A stretch of DNA of 64,000 nt. It comes from Pontibacter diazotrophicus (GTDB lineage Bacteria > Bacteroidota > Bacteroidia > Cytophagales > Hymenobacteraceae). Below the pieces are notes generated by a model that ran no database searches, was not told the origin of the DNA, and saw only the letters and a program-made list of their open reading frames with translations. The DNA is taken from positions 186,001 to 250,000 of the forward strand of contig NZ_QRGR01000005.1 in NCBI RefSeq assembly GCF_003367245.1. Reading direction: 5' to 3'. A program made the translations under genes and the position numbers. Of the stretch, positions 17,503 through 26,379 are shown piece after piece. Positions within the stretch are counted from its first letter, which is position 1, and every line of letters begins with the position of its first letter.

Positions 17503-17806
17503 ATATTTTACAATGCTACAATCTCATCAGGTTAATCTTTCTAGTTATGGCAATATACTTTAAATTTGACGTTTCTATAACCTAGGTAATTCAGCACATG
17601 TTCAGGAGAGCGACAGCAGGGCAGGGACTATATCTTCCTTTCTTCAGGCATATCAGCAGGAATGCGGCATAGATTTCAGGATGCTGCTTCTCTTACTTTA
17701 CTTAAATAGCAGTACCCTGATGTCAGTTTATTCTATGCAGCAAGTCCTGTGCCTTCTCTCATGAGACCTGTGCGTCTTTCAATTGTCTTTAGTATCTAAA
17801 AAATAT
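17503..17806. other. Divergent intergenic gap
   Basis: This gap separates the ceramidase-like gene from tex. A TAAATTTG word at 17561-17568 fits a -7 box on the plus strand but lacks a clear -33 element. Nothing else was identified. Confidence 0.3.
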
Positions 17807-20068
17807 ATGGAACAGAACATTGACCATCTTTTAAAGGTCGCCTCCGAACTTACCATCACCATCAAGCAAGTGGAAGCTACGTCCACTTTGTTAGATGAGG
17901 GAGCGACAGTACCTTTTATTTCCCGTTACCGCAAAGAAGTGACCGGCTCACTGGACGAAGTGCAGATTGCCGCTATCCGCGACAGGATGGAGCAACTGCG
18001 CGAGCTGGACAAGCGCCGCGAGAGTATCCTCAAATCCATCCGCGACCAGGAGAAGCTGACGCCGGAGCTGGAGGCACGTATAATGGCTGCCGAAACAATG
18101 GCCGCCCTGGAAGACATCTACCTGCCTTATAAGCCGAAGCGCCGCACCCGTGCCACCATCGCCCGCGAGAAAGGGCTGGAGCCGCTGGCCGAGCGTATTT
18201 TCCAGCAGGAGAACTTCGATGTAACCGCGGAGGCTGCCAACTACATCTCTGAAGAAAAAGAGGTAAAAGATGAAGCCGAAGCGTTGGCCGGTGCCCGTGA
18301 TATTATGGCCGAGTGGATGAACGAGAATGCCGAGGCACGTGCTGCTATGCGACAGCTCTTCGAGAAGAAGGGGGTATTTAAAAGCCGCGTGATGATGGGC
18401 AAGGAGGAAGAAGGCCAGAAGTTCAAGGATTATTTTGAGTGGGATGAGGCGATTGAGAAAGCCCCTTCGCACCGCATACTAGCCATGCGCCGCGGCGAGT
18501 CCGAAATGGTGCTGATGCTGAGTGCGCAACCGGAGGAGGAAGCTGCCCTGGCGAAGCTGGAGGATATGTTTGTGAAAGGCAATAACGCTGCGGCAGAGCA
18601 GGTGCGTCTGGCAGCGAAAGATTCTTACAAGCGCCTGCTCAAGCTGAGCATGGAAACAGAAGTTCGGCTTAGCTCTAAGAAGCGTGCCGACGAGGAAGCC
18701 ATTCGTGTGTTTGCCGATAACCTGCGCCAGTTGTTATTATCCTCCCCGCTGGGTCAGAAAACAGTATTGGCGCTGGACCCTGGCTTCAGAACCGGCTGCA
18801 AGCTGGTGGTGCTGGACAAGCAAGGCAAGTTGCTGCACAACGAGACGGTTTACCCACACACCGGCCAGCACAAGGCGCAGGAAGCAGGGCAGAACGTGAA
18901 GTACTTGGTTGATAAGTTTAATGTAGAAGCCCTCGCCATCGGAAATGGTACGGCCAGCCGCGAGACAGAAACGTTTGTGAATAACCTCAACCTGCCCAAA
19001 ACTGTACAGGTGGTGATGGTGAATGAAAGCGGTGCATCCATCTATTCTGCTTCGGACGTTGCCCGCGAGGAATTCCCTGATCAGGATGTGACGGTGCGTG
19101 GTGCCGTGTCTATCGGGCGCCGCTTGATGGATCCGCTGGCAGAGCTGGTGAAAATAGATCCCAAATCGATTGGCGTTGGCCAGTACCAGCACGACGTGGA
19201 CCAGTCTGCCCTGAAGCACACACTGGATGATGTGGTGATGAGCTGCGTGAACGCTGTGGGTGTGGAAGTAAACACCGCCAGCAAGCAGTTGCTGACCTAT
19301 GTGTCGGGTCTTGGCCCGGCGCTGGCGCAGAACATTGTAGAGTACCGTAACCAGAACGGACCTTTCCGCACGCGCACGGAGTTGAAAAAAGTAGCCCGCT
19401 TAGGTGATAAAGCTTTCGAGCAGGCAGCAGGATTCCTGCGTATCCGCGATGCAAAGAACCCGCTGGACGCTTCTGCGGTGCACCCGGAAAGTTACCCGAT
19501 TGTGGAGCAGATGGCAAAAGATCTGGGCGTAACGGTGCAGGACCTGATTAAGAATGACGAGCTTCGCAAGAAAATTGAGCTGAAGAAGTATGTAACCGAC
19601 ACAGTAGGTTTGCCAACGTTGAAGGATATTGTGAGCGAACTGGCAAAACCAGGCCGTGACCCACGCGAGACTTTTGAGGCATTTAGCTTTACAGAAGGCG
19701 TGAATGAAATGAGAGATCTCCGTACCGGTATGAAACTGCCAGGTATCGTGACCAACATTACCGCCTTCGGTGCTTTCGTAGACATTGGGGTGCACCAGGA
19801 CGGACTTGTACACGTGAGCCACCTGTCTGACCGCTTCATAAGCAACCCGCACGATGCCGTGAAAGTGGGGCAGAAGGTAGAGGTAACCGTGCTGGAGGTG
19901 GATGAGAACCGCAAGCGTATCTCACTAAGCATGAAAAGTGATCCTGCTGCTGCCAAACCAGCAGGTGGTGGTGGTGCTAGAAAAGGCGACGCCAGAAAAG
20001 AAAAGGAGGCCGAGCCGATGAATGATTTCCAGGCGAAGCTTGCCCAACTGAAAGGCAGGTTCAAGTAA
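17807..20068 (+). CDS. tex: Tex-family S1 RNA-binding protein
   Basis: I chose the ATG at 17807 (753 aa); an in-frame TTG at 17783 adds eight residues. The domain order is that of Tex/YhgF: N-terminal helix-turn-helix part (TVPFISRYRKEVTGSLDEVQI), YqgF RNase-H-like domain (VLALDPGFRTGCKLVVLDKQG), helix-hairpin-helix modules (SGLGPALAQNIVEYRNQNGPFRTR), and a C-terminal S1 domain (GIVTNITAFGAFVDIGVHQDGLVH). A charged tail follows. Tex binds nucleic acid and influences transcription and tolerance; it acts in the cytoplasm. Full length for the family. Confidence 0.93.
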   Translation: MEQNIDHLLKVASELTITIKQVEATSTLLDEGATVPFISRYRKEVTGSLDEVQIAAIRDRMEQLRELDKRRESILKSIRDQEKLTPELEARIMAAETMAALEDIYLPYKPKRRTRATIAREKGLEPLAERIFQQENFDVTAEAANYISEEKEVKDEAEALAGARDIMAEWMNENAEARAAMRQLFEKKGVFKSRVMMGKEEEGQKFKDYFEWDEAIEKAPSHRILAMRRGESEMVLMLSAQPEEEAALAKLEDMFVKGNNAAAEQVRLAAKDSYKRLLKLSMETEVRLSSKKRADEEAIRVFADNLRQLLLSSPLGQKTVLALDPGFRTGCKLVVLDKQGKLLHNETVYPHTGQHKAQEAGQNVKYLVDKFNVEALAIGNGTASRETETFVNNLNLPKTVQVVMVNESGASIYSASDVAREEFPDQDVTVRGAVSIGRRLMDPLAELVKIDPKSIGVGQYQHDVDQSALKHTLDDVVMSCVNAVGVEVNTASKQLLTYVSGLGPALAQNIVEYRNQNGPFRTRTELKKVARLGDKAFEQAAGFLRIRDAKNPLDASAVHPESYPIVEQMAKDLGVTVQDLIKNDELRKKIELKKYVTDTVGLPTLKDIVSELAKPGRDPRETFEAFSFTEGVNEMRDLRTGMKLPGIVTNITAFGAFVDIGVHQDGLVHVSHLSDRFISNPHDAVKVGQKVEVTVLEVDENRKRISLSMKSDPAAAKPAGGGGARKGDARKEKEAEPMNDFQAKLAQLKGRFK

Positions 20069-20090
20069 AAGCAATCACATTTAAATAGAG

Positions 20091-20124
20091 AAGGGCCCTG
20101 TACGTAATTCGTGCAGGGCCTTTT
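20091..20124 (+). terminator. Terminator after tex
   Basis: Stem 20091-20104 / 20110-20123 with two wobble pairs, 5-nt loop, then tttt. It is 22 bases past the tex stop. Confidence 0.75.
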
Positions 20125-20461
20125 GCTTTCCTAAATTGGTATCTCCTCACTGGCGCATGTTTTCAAACTTGTGTCCAAAAATGATATCGAGCCTGTAATT
20201 CGACTGGGCAGGGACTCAAAAATGTATATAAGAGCGAGGGCGTTTAAGCAAAGTGTGGCACTGCAGCTTATTACCCCGAAGAAAAGACTTCTTCGAAGGG
20301 AGACTTTCTCATAGTACCTATACTTAACATCAGTTACACATAAACAGCAGTAAACTATACAGTGGTTTTACATCCACCATCTTTTGCTTTAACATGCCCT
20401 AACACACCCATTGCCACTGCGATGCCGTATGATTTGCTATACAATTCTGTTAAAAAATCAA
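20125..20461. other. Intergenic gap before sugar dehydrogenase
   Basis: No gene or convincing RNA seen. A short A/G-rich hairpin-forming stretch (gaagaaaagacttcttcgaag, near 20278-20299) is the only local structure noted. Confidence 0.3.
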
Positions 20462-21637
20462 ATGAGCACCTATATGCGATTATTTAATTTAAACCACCTG
20501 CTGGTCATGCTGTTGCTGCTAGGCTGTGCACAACCTGCCGACGCGCAGTATGAGCTGCAGGAGGCATACCCCAATGTTGAGTTCGATGGCCCGGTAGAGG
20601 CGGTTTGGGTGAACGAGGGCCAAGGCCGCTTGTATGTGGTTGATCAGGAGGGGAGAATCTTCTGGCTTCCGGGCAGCGAGAATGCCGCTACAAAACAAAA
20701 CCTTTTCCTCGATATCTCCGACAGGGTAGTGTCAGGGGGAGAGATGGGCTTGCTTGGCCTGACATTTCACCCCGATTTCCAGAACAACGGCTACTTCTAC
20801 GTCAACTATACCTCCGGCAGCCCGCTAGAGACCAGGATATCTCGGTTTAAAGCAGCGGCAGGTAACACGGGGCAGGTTGACCCAGGTAGCGAAACAATAC
20901 TCCTGACGTACCGGCAGCCTTACCGCAACCACAACGGGGGCAAAGTAACATTTGGGCCAGACGGCTATTTATACATAGCAGTAGGCGATGGCGGCAGTGG
21001 CGGCGATCCGCAGAACAATTCCCAGGACAGGTCGAAACTGCTTGGCAAGATTCTCCGCATCGACGTAAATAACACCTCGGGCAACCGCAACTATGGCATT
21101 CCGGCTGATAACCCATTCGCCAATAACACGCAAGGCTACCGGGAGGAAATCTACGCCTACGGCCTTCGCAACCCCTGGAAGATTTCCTTTGATGAGGAAA
21201 CCGGCCGCCTATGGGCAGCGGATGTGGGGCAGAACAGGATAGAGGAAATAGACATCATCGAGAACGGTGGTAACTATGGCTGGCGGGTAATGGAAGGGTC
21301 AGACTGTTTTAACCCAAAATCCAACTGCGACGAAACAGGTCTTATTAAACCTGTGCATGAGTATACGCATGCTGATGGTGTTTCTATTACAGGCGGCTTT
21401 GTATACCGGGGAACGGCAATGCCGGAGCTGCAGGGCAAATACATCTACGCAGATTATGTCAGCGGCAAGGTATGGGCCTTAACAGTAAACCAGAATGGCA
21501 CAAAGGCTGACAATACCTTGCTTCTTACCACCGGCTTTCCTGTTTCTTCTTTCGGGCAGGATCAGAACAATGAGCTGTTGGTGCTCAGTTATGGCAGTGA
21601 GGGCAAGTTGTACCGGCTGCATCGGCAGGTGCAATAA
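20462..21637 (+). CDS. PQQ-dependent sugar dehydrogenase-like (YliI/sorbosone type)
   Basis: From the ATG at 20462 the product is 391 aa; the upstream in-frame ATG at 20411 adds 17 residues before the signal. A lipobox-like LLGC (Cys22) ends the signal region. The beta-propeller of soluble aldose dehydrogenases is recognisable: GLLGLTFHPDFQNNGYFYV, the catalytic-His segment RNHNGGKVTFGPDGYLYIAVGDGG, GKILRIDV, GLRNPWKISFD, and GGNYGWRVMEG. It oxidises sugars in the periplasm using PQQ. A very long hairpin lies directly downstream. Confidence 0.85.
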   Translation: MSTYMRLFNLNHLLVMLLLLGCAQPADAQYELQEAYPNVEFDGPVEAVWVNEGQGRLYVVDQEGRIFWLPGSENAATKQNLFLDISDRVVSGGEMGLLGLTFHPDFQNNGYFYVNYTSGSPLETRISRFKAAAGNTGQVDPGSETILLTYRQPYRNHNGGKVTFGPDGYLYIAVGDGGSGGDPQNNSQDRSKLLGKILRIDVNNTSGNRNYGIPADNPFANNTQGYREEIYAYGLRNPWKISFDEETGRLWAADVGQNRIEEIDIIENGGNYGWRVMEGSDCFNPKSNCDETGLIKPVHEYTHADGVSITGGFVYRGTAMPELQGKYIYADYVSGKVWALTVNQNGTKADNTLLLTTGFPVSSFGQDQNNELLVLSYGSEGKLYRLHRQVQ

Positions 21638-21657
21638 CAGAGTAGCAGTATAAGAGC

Positions 21658-21718
21658 AAACAATTACAAGCAACAGGCCCGGTTATACTTTAGCCGGGCC
21701 TGTTGCTTGTAATTGTTT
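21658..21718 (+). terminator. Very long perfect hairpin terminator
   Basis: Arms 21658-21682 and 21694-21718 pair perfectly over 25 bp. Three more pairs in the centre (one wobble) leave a 5-nt loop. It is 20 bases past the sugar dehydrogenase stop. The stem is far longer than a typical terminator; its G+C-rich core (caggcccgg) is near the loop. Confidence 0.75.
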
Positions 21719-21834
21719 CAGAAAAATAGCGCAACTGTAAGTATGGCGCTGTTGTTACAGTTTTAACAGGTAAGAAATTTATAGATATTTTATTATATAT
21801 AATTATTTGTTATAACTTCGGAAAAAGATATAAC

Positions 21835-22503
21835 ATGAAAACAAACTTATTTATAATTGCAGCAGCGGCATTAGGCTTTTCTTTTGCTGCCGAAGCACAG
21901 ACCATAGCTGTAGGTCCCCGTGCGGGAGTCAATATTGCCACACAATCGCTTCCGGATTTTGAAAACGATGATGCAAAAGAACAGGCAAAAGAAGCAATTG
22001 ATTACTATACAGGCACTCAGTTTGGTGCTGTGTTGAACTATGGCATAAACGATATGTTCTCGCTGCAGCCTGAACTGCTGTATGTGCAGAAAGGCTACCA
22101 ATTCGATATGTCAGCATTTGAAGGTGGTGTTTTTCCAAGTGGTAATCATACCATTTACAGGAAACACAATTACCTGGAGATTCCTGTATTGGCTAAGGTA
22201 TCTATTGGTGAGGGCCCCTTTAGGGGATTTGCCACTGCTGGTCCAACATTAAGCTACTTAATGAGTGGCAAAATAGTGGCAGATGGAGACAACTATGAAA
22301 TTGACTTTCACGGACAAGTGAATCGCTTCGAGCTAGGTGCAAGTGTAGGTATCGGTGTTAGCTACGATATGGGCCCGGGAGCGCTTAACTTTGATGTGCG
22401 CTATGGTCATGGATTTACAAATATAGACAAAAACAGAGGGGGCGGTAGCGTGAAGAACAGAGGCTTTGGTATTTCGCTGGCCTACCTGTTTAGAGTAAAA
22501 TAA
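21835..22503 (+). CDS. PorT-like outer-membrane beta-barrel protein
   Basis: A 222-residue protein with a signal peptide (about 1-21, ending AEAQ). The mature sequence starts IAVGPRAGVNIAT and continues with amphipathic strands, LQPELLYVQKGYQF, and NYLEIPVLAKVSIGEG, the standard signature of the Bacteroidetes porin/PorT-like eight-strand barrel family. It closes with LAYLFRVK. Function is unknown, usually structural or binding. Transcription ends at the terminator 20 bases downstream. Confidence 0.8.
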   Translation: MKTNLFIIAAAALGFSFAAEAQTIAVGPRAGVNIATQSLPDFENDDAKEQAKEAIDYYTGTQFGAVLNYGINDMFSLQPELLYVQKGYQFDMSAFEGGVFPSGNHTIYRKHNYLEIPVLAKVSIGEGPFRGFATAGPTLSYLMSGKIVADGDNYEIDFHGQVNRFELGASVGIGVSYDMGPGALNFDVRYGHGFTNIDKNRGGGSVKNRGFGISLAYLFRVK

Positions 22504-22522
22504 TTACATACTTCAACAACTT

Positions 22523-22557
22523 AAAGCGTTTCAGACTCATGCCTGGAACGCTTTTTT
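22523..22557 (+). terminator. Terminator after beta-barrel gene
   Basis: Stem 22523-22534 / 22543-22554 with one wobble pair and an 8-nt loop, followed by a T run. Confidence 0.75.
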
Positions 22558-22647
22558 ATGTATAAAGAAGTGAATGCTGTAATTTAAATAGTAATAAAAG
22601 CAACTTCAATAGTAAATGAATGCGTATCCATTAGAAAAACAAAAGAT

Positions 22648-23397
22648 ATGGATACTTACAAATCAAAAATGTCTGATGTGCTTGATACGCAGCATATCCT
22701 GCCGCCAGCCACTGGATCCAGCCACATGAACGTAGGAACAACAGAGCGTATCGCTTCTGTGGTGGGAGGTGCTTTGATGGCCTACTATGGCTTGCGCAAG
22801 CCTAATTTTGGTGGTTTGATCCTGGCTGCAGCCGGGGGCGCTTTGCTCTACAGAGGCTCTACGGGCTATTGCCCCATGAACAGCATGGTTGGTCGTGATA
22901 CGGCAGACGAGCAGGACATTTCCATCGATATTACCCGCAGCCTCACTATCAACAGGCCCCGCAGCGAAGTATACCAGTTCTGGCGCCAGCTCGAAAACCT
23001 GCCGCAGTTTATGCAGCACCTGCAGGATGTCCGCCAGCAGGGCCCGAAACGCTCCCATTGGGTTGCCAGGATACCAAAAGGCGTGGGTACAGTGGAGTGG
23101 GATGCAGACGTTGTTCAGGAGGAAACGGATACACTTATTGCCTGGCGCTCGCTGCCTGGCTCTGATGTGGATAACGCCGGGGAGGTTCGGTTTATGGATG
23201 CACCTGCCGAAAGAGGCACCGTTGTGCAGGCCACTATTTCCTACAGGCCACCTGCTGGTGCAGTGGGAGGGCAATTAGCCAAACTGCTGAACCCTGCCTT
23301 TGAGCAGATGGTGAAGAACGACCTGCACCGCTTTAAGCAACTCATGGAGACAGGAGAAGTGACCACCACTGAAGGCCAGCCAGCAGGAGCGCGCTAA
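22648..23397 (+). CDS. SRPBCC family protein with DUF2892-like membrane region
   Basis: A 249-residue two-part protein. Residues about 27-80 resemble DUF2892: NVGTTERIASVVGGALMAYYGL, a Gly/Ala-rich membrane hairpin, and YRGSTGYCPMNSMVG. Residues about 90-230 form a START/SRPBCC domain (ITINRPRSEVYQFWRQLENLPQFMQHL...), like polyketide cyclase/CoQ-binding proteins. This fusion is common in soil and stress-related bacterial gene sets. The next gene, a zinc alcohol dehydrogenase, starts 43 bp downstream and is probably cotranscribed. Ligand unknown. Confidence 0.82.
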   Translation: MDTYKSKMSDVLDTQHILPPATGSSHMNVGTTERIASVVGGALMAYYGLRKPNFGGLILAAAGGALLYRGSTGYCPMNSMVGRDTADEQDISIDITRSLTINRPRSEVYQFWRQLENLPQFMQHLQDVRQQGPKRSHWVARIPKGVGTVEWDADVVQEETDTLIAWRSLPGSDVDNAGEVRFMDAPAERGTVVQATISYRPPAGAVGGQLAKLLNPAFEQMVKNDLHRFKQLMETGEVTTTEGQPAGAR

Positions 23398-23440
23398 GAA
23401 AGCGCGGTGATTTATATTCTATCAATCTAAAAATAAAACT

Positions 23441-24610
23441 ATGAAAGCACTTTGTTGGAACGGCATCAACGACCTTCGGGTAGAACGTGTGCCAGATCCG
23501 TCTATCTTGAATCCGGGCGATGCCATTGTGAGAGTAACTATGTCGTCGGTTTGCGGGTCTGACCTGCACCTGCTCGATGGCTATGTACCCACAATGAAAG
23601 CGGGGGATATTATCGGGCATGAGTTTATGGGAGAAGTAGTAGAGGTTGGCCCCGGCGTAAAGAAATTAGTGAAAGGCGACCGCGTGGTTGTAGGATCGGT
23701 GCTGGGCTGTGGCGGCTGCGAATTCTGCCAGACAGACCAGTGGTCGCTTTGCGATAACTCAAACCCAAACCCGGAGATCCTGGAAAAAGCCTACGGCTAC
23801 TCCGGTGCAGGTATCTTTGGCTATTCCCATGCCTTTGGCGGCTATGCCGGCAGCCATGCAGAGTATATCCGGGTGCCTTATGCGGATAACGGTGCCTTTA
23901 AGGTGCCGGAAGGCGTAACAGACGATGCCGCTGTCTTCACCTCCGATGCCTTCCCGACCGGGTTTATGGCAGCAGACATGTGCGGTATAGAGCCCGGCGA
24001 TACGGTAGTGGTATGGGGTGCTGGCGGTGTAGGCCAGATGGCGATGCAGAGTGCCTGGCTCTTAGGTGCCGGACGCGTTATCGCCATCGACCGGTTCAGG
24101 GATCGACTGGCAAAAGCCAAACAGTTTGCCAAAGCGGAAACACTGAACTACGAAGAGGTGGACATACTGGAGGCGCTGAAAGAAATGACCGGCGGGCGTG
24201 GGCCGGACCGCTGTATCGATGCCGTGGGCATGGAGGCACACACCACCGGTGTGGAGCAGTACTACGACAAAGCCAAACAGACACTTCGCCTGCAGACAGG
24301 TAGACCAGCAGTCCTGCGACAAGCCATCATGGCCTGCCGAAAAGGCGGTACGGTATCCATCGTGGGGGTATATGGTGGCCTGCTCGATAAATTCCCCATG
24401 GGAGCAGCTATGAACAAGGCGCTAACATTAAGAATGGGGCAGATGTTTGCGCAGAAGTACATTCCGCAGCTCTTAGACAGGGTTGCGGCTGGTGAGGTAG
24501 ACCCTTCCTACATGCTCACACATAAGTGGGGCCTGGACCATAGCCCTGAAGGATATAAGATGTTCAAGGAGAAAACAGACGATTGCATGCGGGTGGTGTT
24601 CACACCCTAA
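23441..24610 (+). CDS. Zinc-dependent alcohol dehydrogenase (formaldehyde dehydrogenase-like MDR)
   Basis: A 389-residue medium-chain dehydrogenase. Catalytic zinc ligands Cys38 and His60-Glu61 are present, and the structural zinc lobe is complete (Cys90, Cys93, Cys96, Cys104). The nucleotide-binding motif WGAGGVGQMA (about 191-200) is followed by a basic-acid pattern suited to NAD. The long insertion and DAVGMEAH region resemble glutathione-independent formaldehyde dehydrogenases. It oxidises alcohols or aldehydes in the cytoplasm; exact substrate unknown. It likely forms an operon with the SRPBCC gene. Confidence 0.87.
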   Translation: MKALCWNGINDLRVERVPDPSILNPGDAIVRVTMSSVCGSDLHLLDGYVPTMKAGDIIGHEFMGEVVEVGPGVKKLVKGDRVVVGSVLGCGGCEFCQTDQWSLCDNSNPNPEILEKAYGYSGAGIFGYSHAFGGYAGSHAEYIRVPYADNGAFKVPEGVTDDAAVFTSDAFPTGFMAADMCGIEPGDTVVVWGAGGVGQMAMQSAWLLGAGRVIAIDRFRDRLAKAKQFAKAETLNYEEVDILEALKEMTGGRGPDRCIDAVGMEAHTTGVEQYYDKAKQTLRLQTGRPAVLRQAIMACRKGGTVSIVGVYGGLLDKFPMGAAMNKALTLRMGQMFAQKYIPQLLDRVAAGEVDPSYMLTHKWGLDHSPEGYKMFKEKTDDCMRVVFTP

Positions 24611-24707
24611 GTAATTGATTGAGAATCGGGCCTAAGAAAGCAGCCGTTATTATTCAGAAGACGAAACAACGGCATAATTTCTACGCTTTCAGTAAATCCT
24701 GGCCATA

Positions 24708-24740
24708 AAAAGGAGTCATCCGCACAGATGGCTCCTTTTG
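24708..24740 (+). terminator. Terminator after alcohol dehydrogenase
   Basis: Stem 24708-24720 / 24727-24739 (one T-G wobble), 6-nt loop, ending in tttt. It is about 97 bases past the gene. Confidence 0.7.
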
Positions 24741-24787
24741 CTTTATGCCAGAATATAGCATGTGCGGAACCGTCTCCTGACCTGGCG

Positions 24788-24833
24788 CGGGAATCTATCC
24801 CGTGACGTATAGTGGGTAAGAGTCTCCAGACTC
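24788..24833. repeat. Pair of short palindromes (REP-like)
   Basis: cggga (24788-24792) pairs with tcccg (24798-24802), and gagtct (24820-24825) pairs with agactc (24828-24833). Two compact GC-rich palindromes 17 bases apart in a gene-free gap resemble a degraded REP unit. Confidence 0.4.
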
Positions 24834-24982
24834 GCTTTCACAAAACTGTACCTTGTCATCTACCAGGGGGAGGAGAGAAGGCAGAACAAAAGAAGGTATA
24901 AATCTTTTCTCCTGATATTGGTGATCCATTCTTTGGATGGTGCGTAATTTGCTTAGTAAGAGGGGAGTTAAAGATTAGGAGG

Positions 24983-25576
24983 ATGAGAAAATACAGTTTT
25001 ATCTACAGCCTGCTTCTGGCAGTGGTTGTGCTGTTTTCTGGATGCAAGCAGGCCAGCGATTTAAAGGCATTTACAGAAGCAAACTATAGCTTGCAAGAGG
25101 TGCACGACCTGCAACTGAACGGTGTGGACGTAATGAAGAAGCGCGGACCGAATGACTTTACCACCAGCGAAGGCGACAGTCTGTTAGCGTCTATCTCAAA
25201 CAATACGCTGCGTGCCAGCACCACCTTATACCTGCAGGTACAAATGCAGGAGCCGGAAGAGGTGCGGCAAATGACCATTACAGAAATGAAGTGGCAACTG
25301 CTGGTGGATGGCGAAGAAACGCTGCAGGGCGTAGTGCAGGAGCCCATGCACCTGCACGATGGCCTGAACGAGCTCCCGATTCAGACGTCAGTCCTAATGT
25401 CAGAGGCAGAAGGTATGCGAAACTACGAAGGCCTTTCCAAACTGATGACGCTGCTTTCCCAGAAAAGGGACCTGCGCCAGAACTTAATCTTCCAGATAAA
25501 GCCCACTGTGCAGACGCCGGTAGGGGAGGTGGAACTGCCGAAATATATTACAGTGTCCGGACCCAGGAGTAGTTAG
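24983..25576 (+). CDS. Lipoprotein, LEA14-like paralog A
   Basis: A 197-residue lipoprotein: signal residues 1-20 with FSGC as lipobox, then a single domain. It is clearly homologous to the protein at 29793-30374. Both share YSLQ, LNGVDV or VNGVNL, an S/T-rich segment, MT-T-KWQLLVD, GLN, and a closing QIKPT-QT-G-LP-YI. The pattern of two beta-sandwich-like halves recalls LEA14/WHy domains, but that is an inference. An AT-rich leader with ggagg-like purines precedes the ATG. Function unknown. Confidence 0.65.
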   Translation: MRKYSFIYSLLLAVVVLFSGCKQASDLKAFTEANYSLQEVHDLQLNGVDVMKKRGPNDFTTSEGDSLLASISNNTLRASTTLYLQVQMQEPEEVRQMTITEMKWQLLVDGEETLQGVVQEPMHLHDGLNELPIQTSVLMSEAEGMRNYEGLSKLMTLLSQKRDLRQNLIFQIKPTVQTPVGEVELPKYITVSGPRSS

Positions 25577-25819
25577 TATATAGGATTAAGGGAGTAACTT
25601 TTTATTCCTGTTTAAAAGAAAGTAGGTTAGATGTGCAATAGCCGATAGAGTAGAAGAGTTGCATAGCCCTTACGAACTACTGATGACCTCCTGTCGAATC
25701 GTATGGGGCAGATAATTTAGAGAAGTAAAAGAATAGTCCCTGCAATTGCTTTTTTCCTTCTCTAATCTAGAAATTATTATTAACAGAAAAAAAGGTAGCT
25801 AGCAACGGTAACTAAAGCC

Positions 25820-26353
25820 TCAGAAACTGGCCCTACCCTCCGATGAAGTAACAGCAGAAACCGCTGCAGTACGAAAAACCGTAGCCTCCGTATCCAGAAA
25901 CCAGGCATGAGCACTTGGGACATCCCCGAAAAACTGCATTTCAAAAGGAAATACGTCTCTGGCTTTGTCCATCATGTCTTCCAGAATGATTTTGCTGTGC
26001 AGGTCCTTCGGTTCAATAATCGCCATTTTCCTGATGCAGGAACCTTTTGCAAGCAAGGGGGCAGATACTTCATTCGCCCATATCTGGTCTGCTGGCGTAA
26101 TGATTCCGCCCTCCCGGTTGTTCACCAGCCAGAAGAGCAACTGCTCTTTTATGGCAATTTCGGTAGCGAGGGAGAGGCCTTGGCGGTAAATATCACTTGG
26201 TACAACGCCAGAAGCCTGTAACACGATAAATTTAAGGGAAGTATTGGAGTATACTTTGAGTTCTGGTGTGTCGAGATAAACAGTTGTTTCCTGAGTTGTT
26301 TCCAATTGCTGTAGGCGGATGTTGACAAAGTGGCAACAAGATACTGCTTTCAT
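25820..26353 (-). CDS. Hypothetical STAS/SpoIIAA-like protein
   Basis: I prefer the ATG at 26353 (MKAVSCCH); a TTG at 26383 overlaps the symporter stop (TTGA) and would add ten residues. The 177-residue protein has no membrane segment. Its centre has the alternating pattern of STAS-like proteins (a FIVLQASGVV strand, a WLVNNREGGII strand, an IRKMAIIEPKDL strand and FGDVPSAHAWFLD at the end). This suggests a STAS or SpoIIAA-like fold but no specific function. It directly follows the symporter gene on the same strand. Confidence 0.5.
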   Translation of the reverse strand: MKAVSCCHFVNIRLQQLETTQETTVYLDTPELKVYSNTSLKFIVLQASGVVPSDIYRQGLSLATEIAIKEQLLFWLVNNREGGIITPADQIWANEVSAPLLAKGSCIRKMAIIEPKDLHSKIILEDMMDKARDVFPFEMQFFGDVPSAHAWFLDTEATVFRTAAVSAVTSSEGRASF

Positions 26354-26379
26354 GCTTAACCTGCAAAAGCCAGGTGCTA

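Larger units (their letters stand above)
24611..24982. other. Intergenic gap with terminator and palindromes
   Basis: No gene seen. It holds the terminator at 24708-24739 and two short palindromes at 24788-24833, described separately. Confidence 0.5.

Noticed and set aside
17783..17806. TTG start extending tex by eight residues
   Set aside because: Internal ATG at 17807 gives the usual N-terminus and is favoured.
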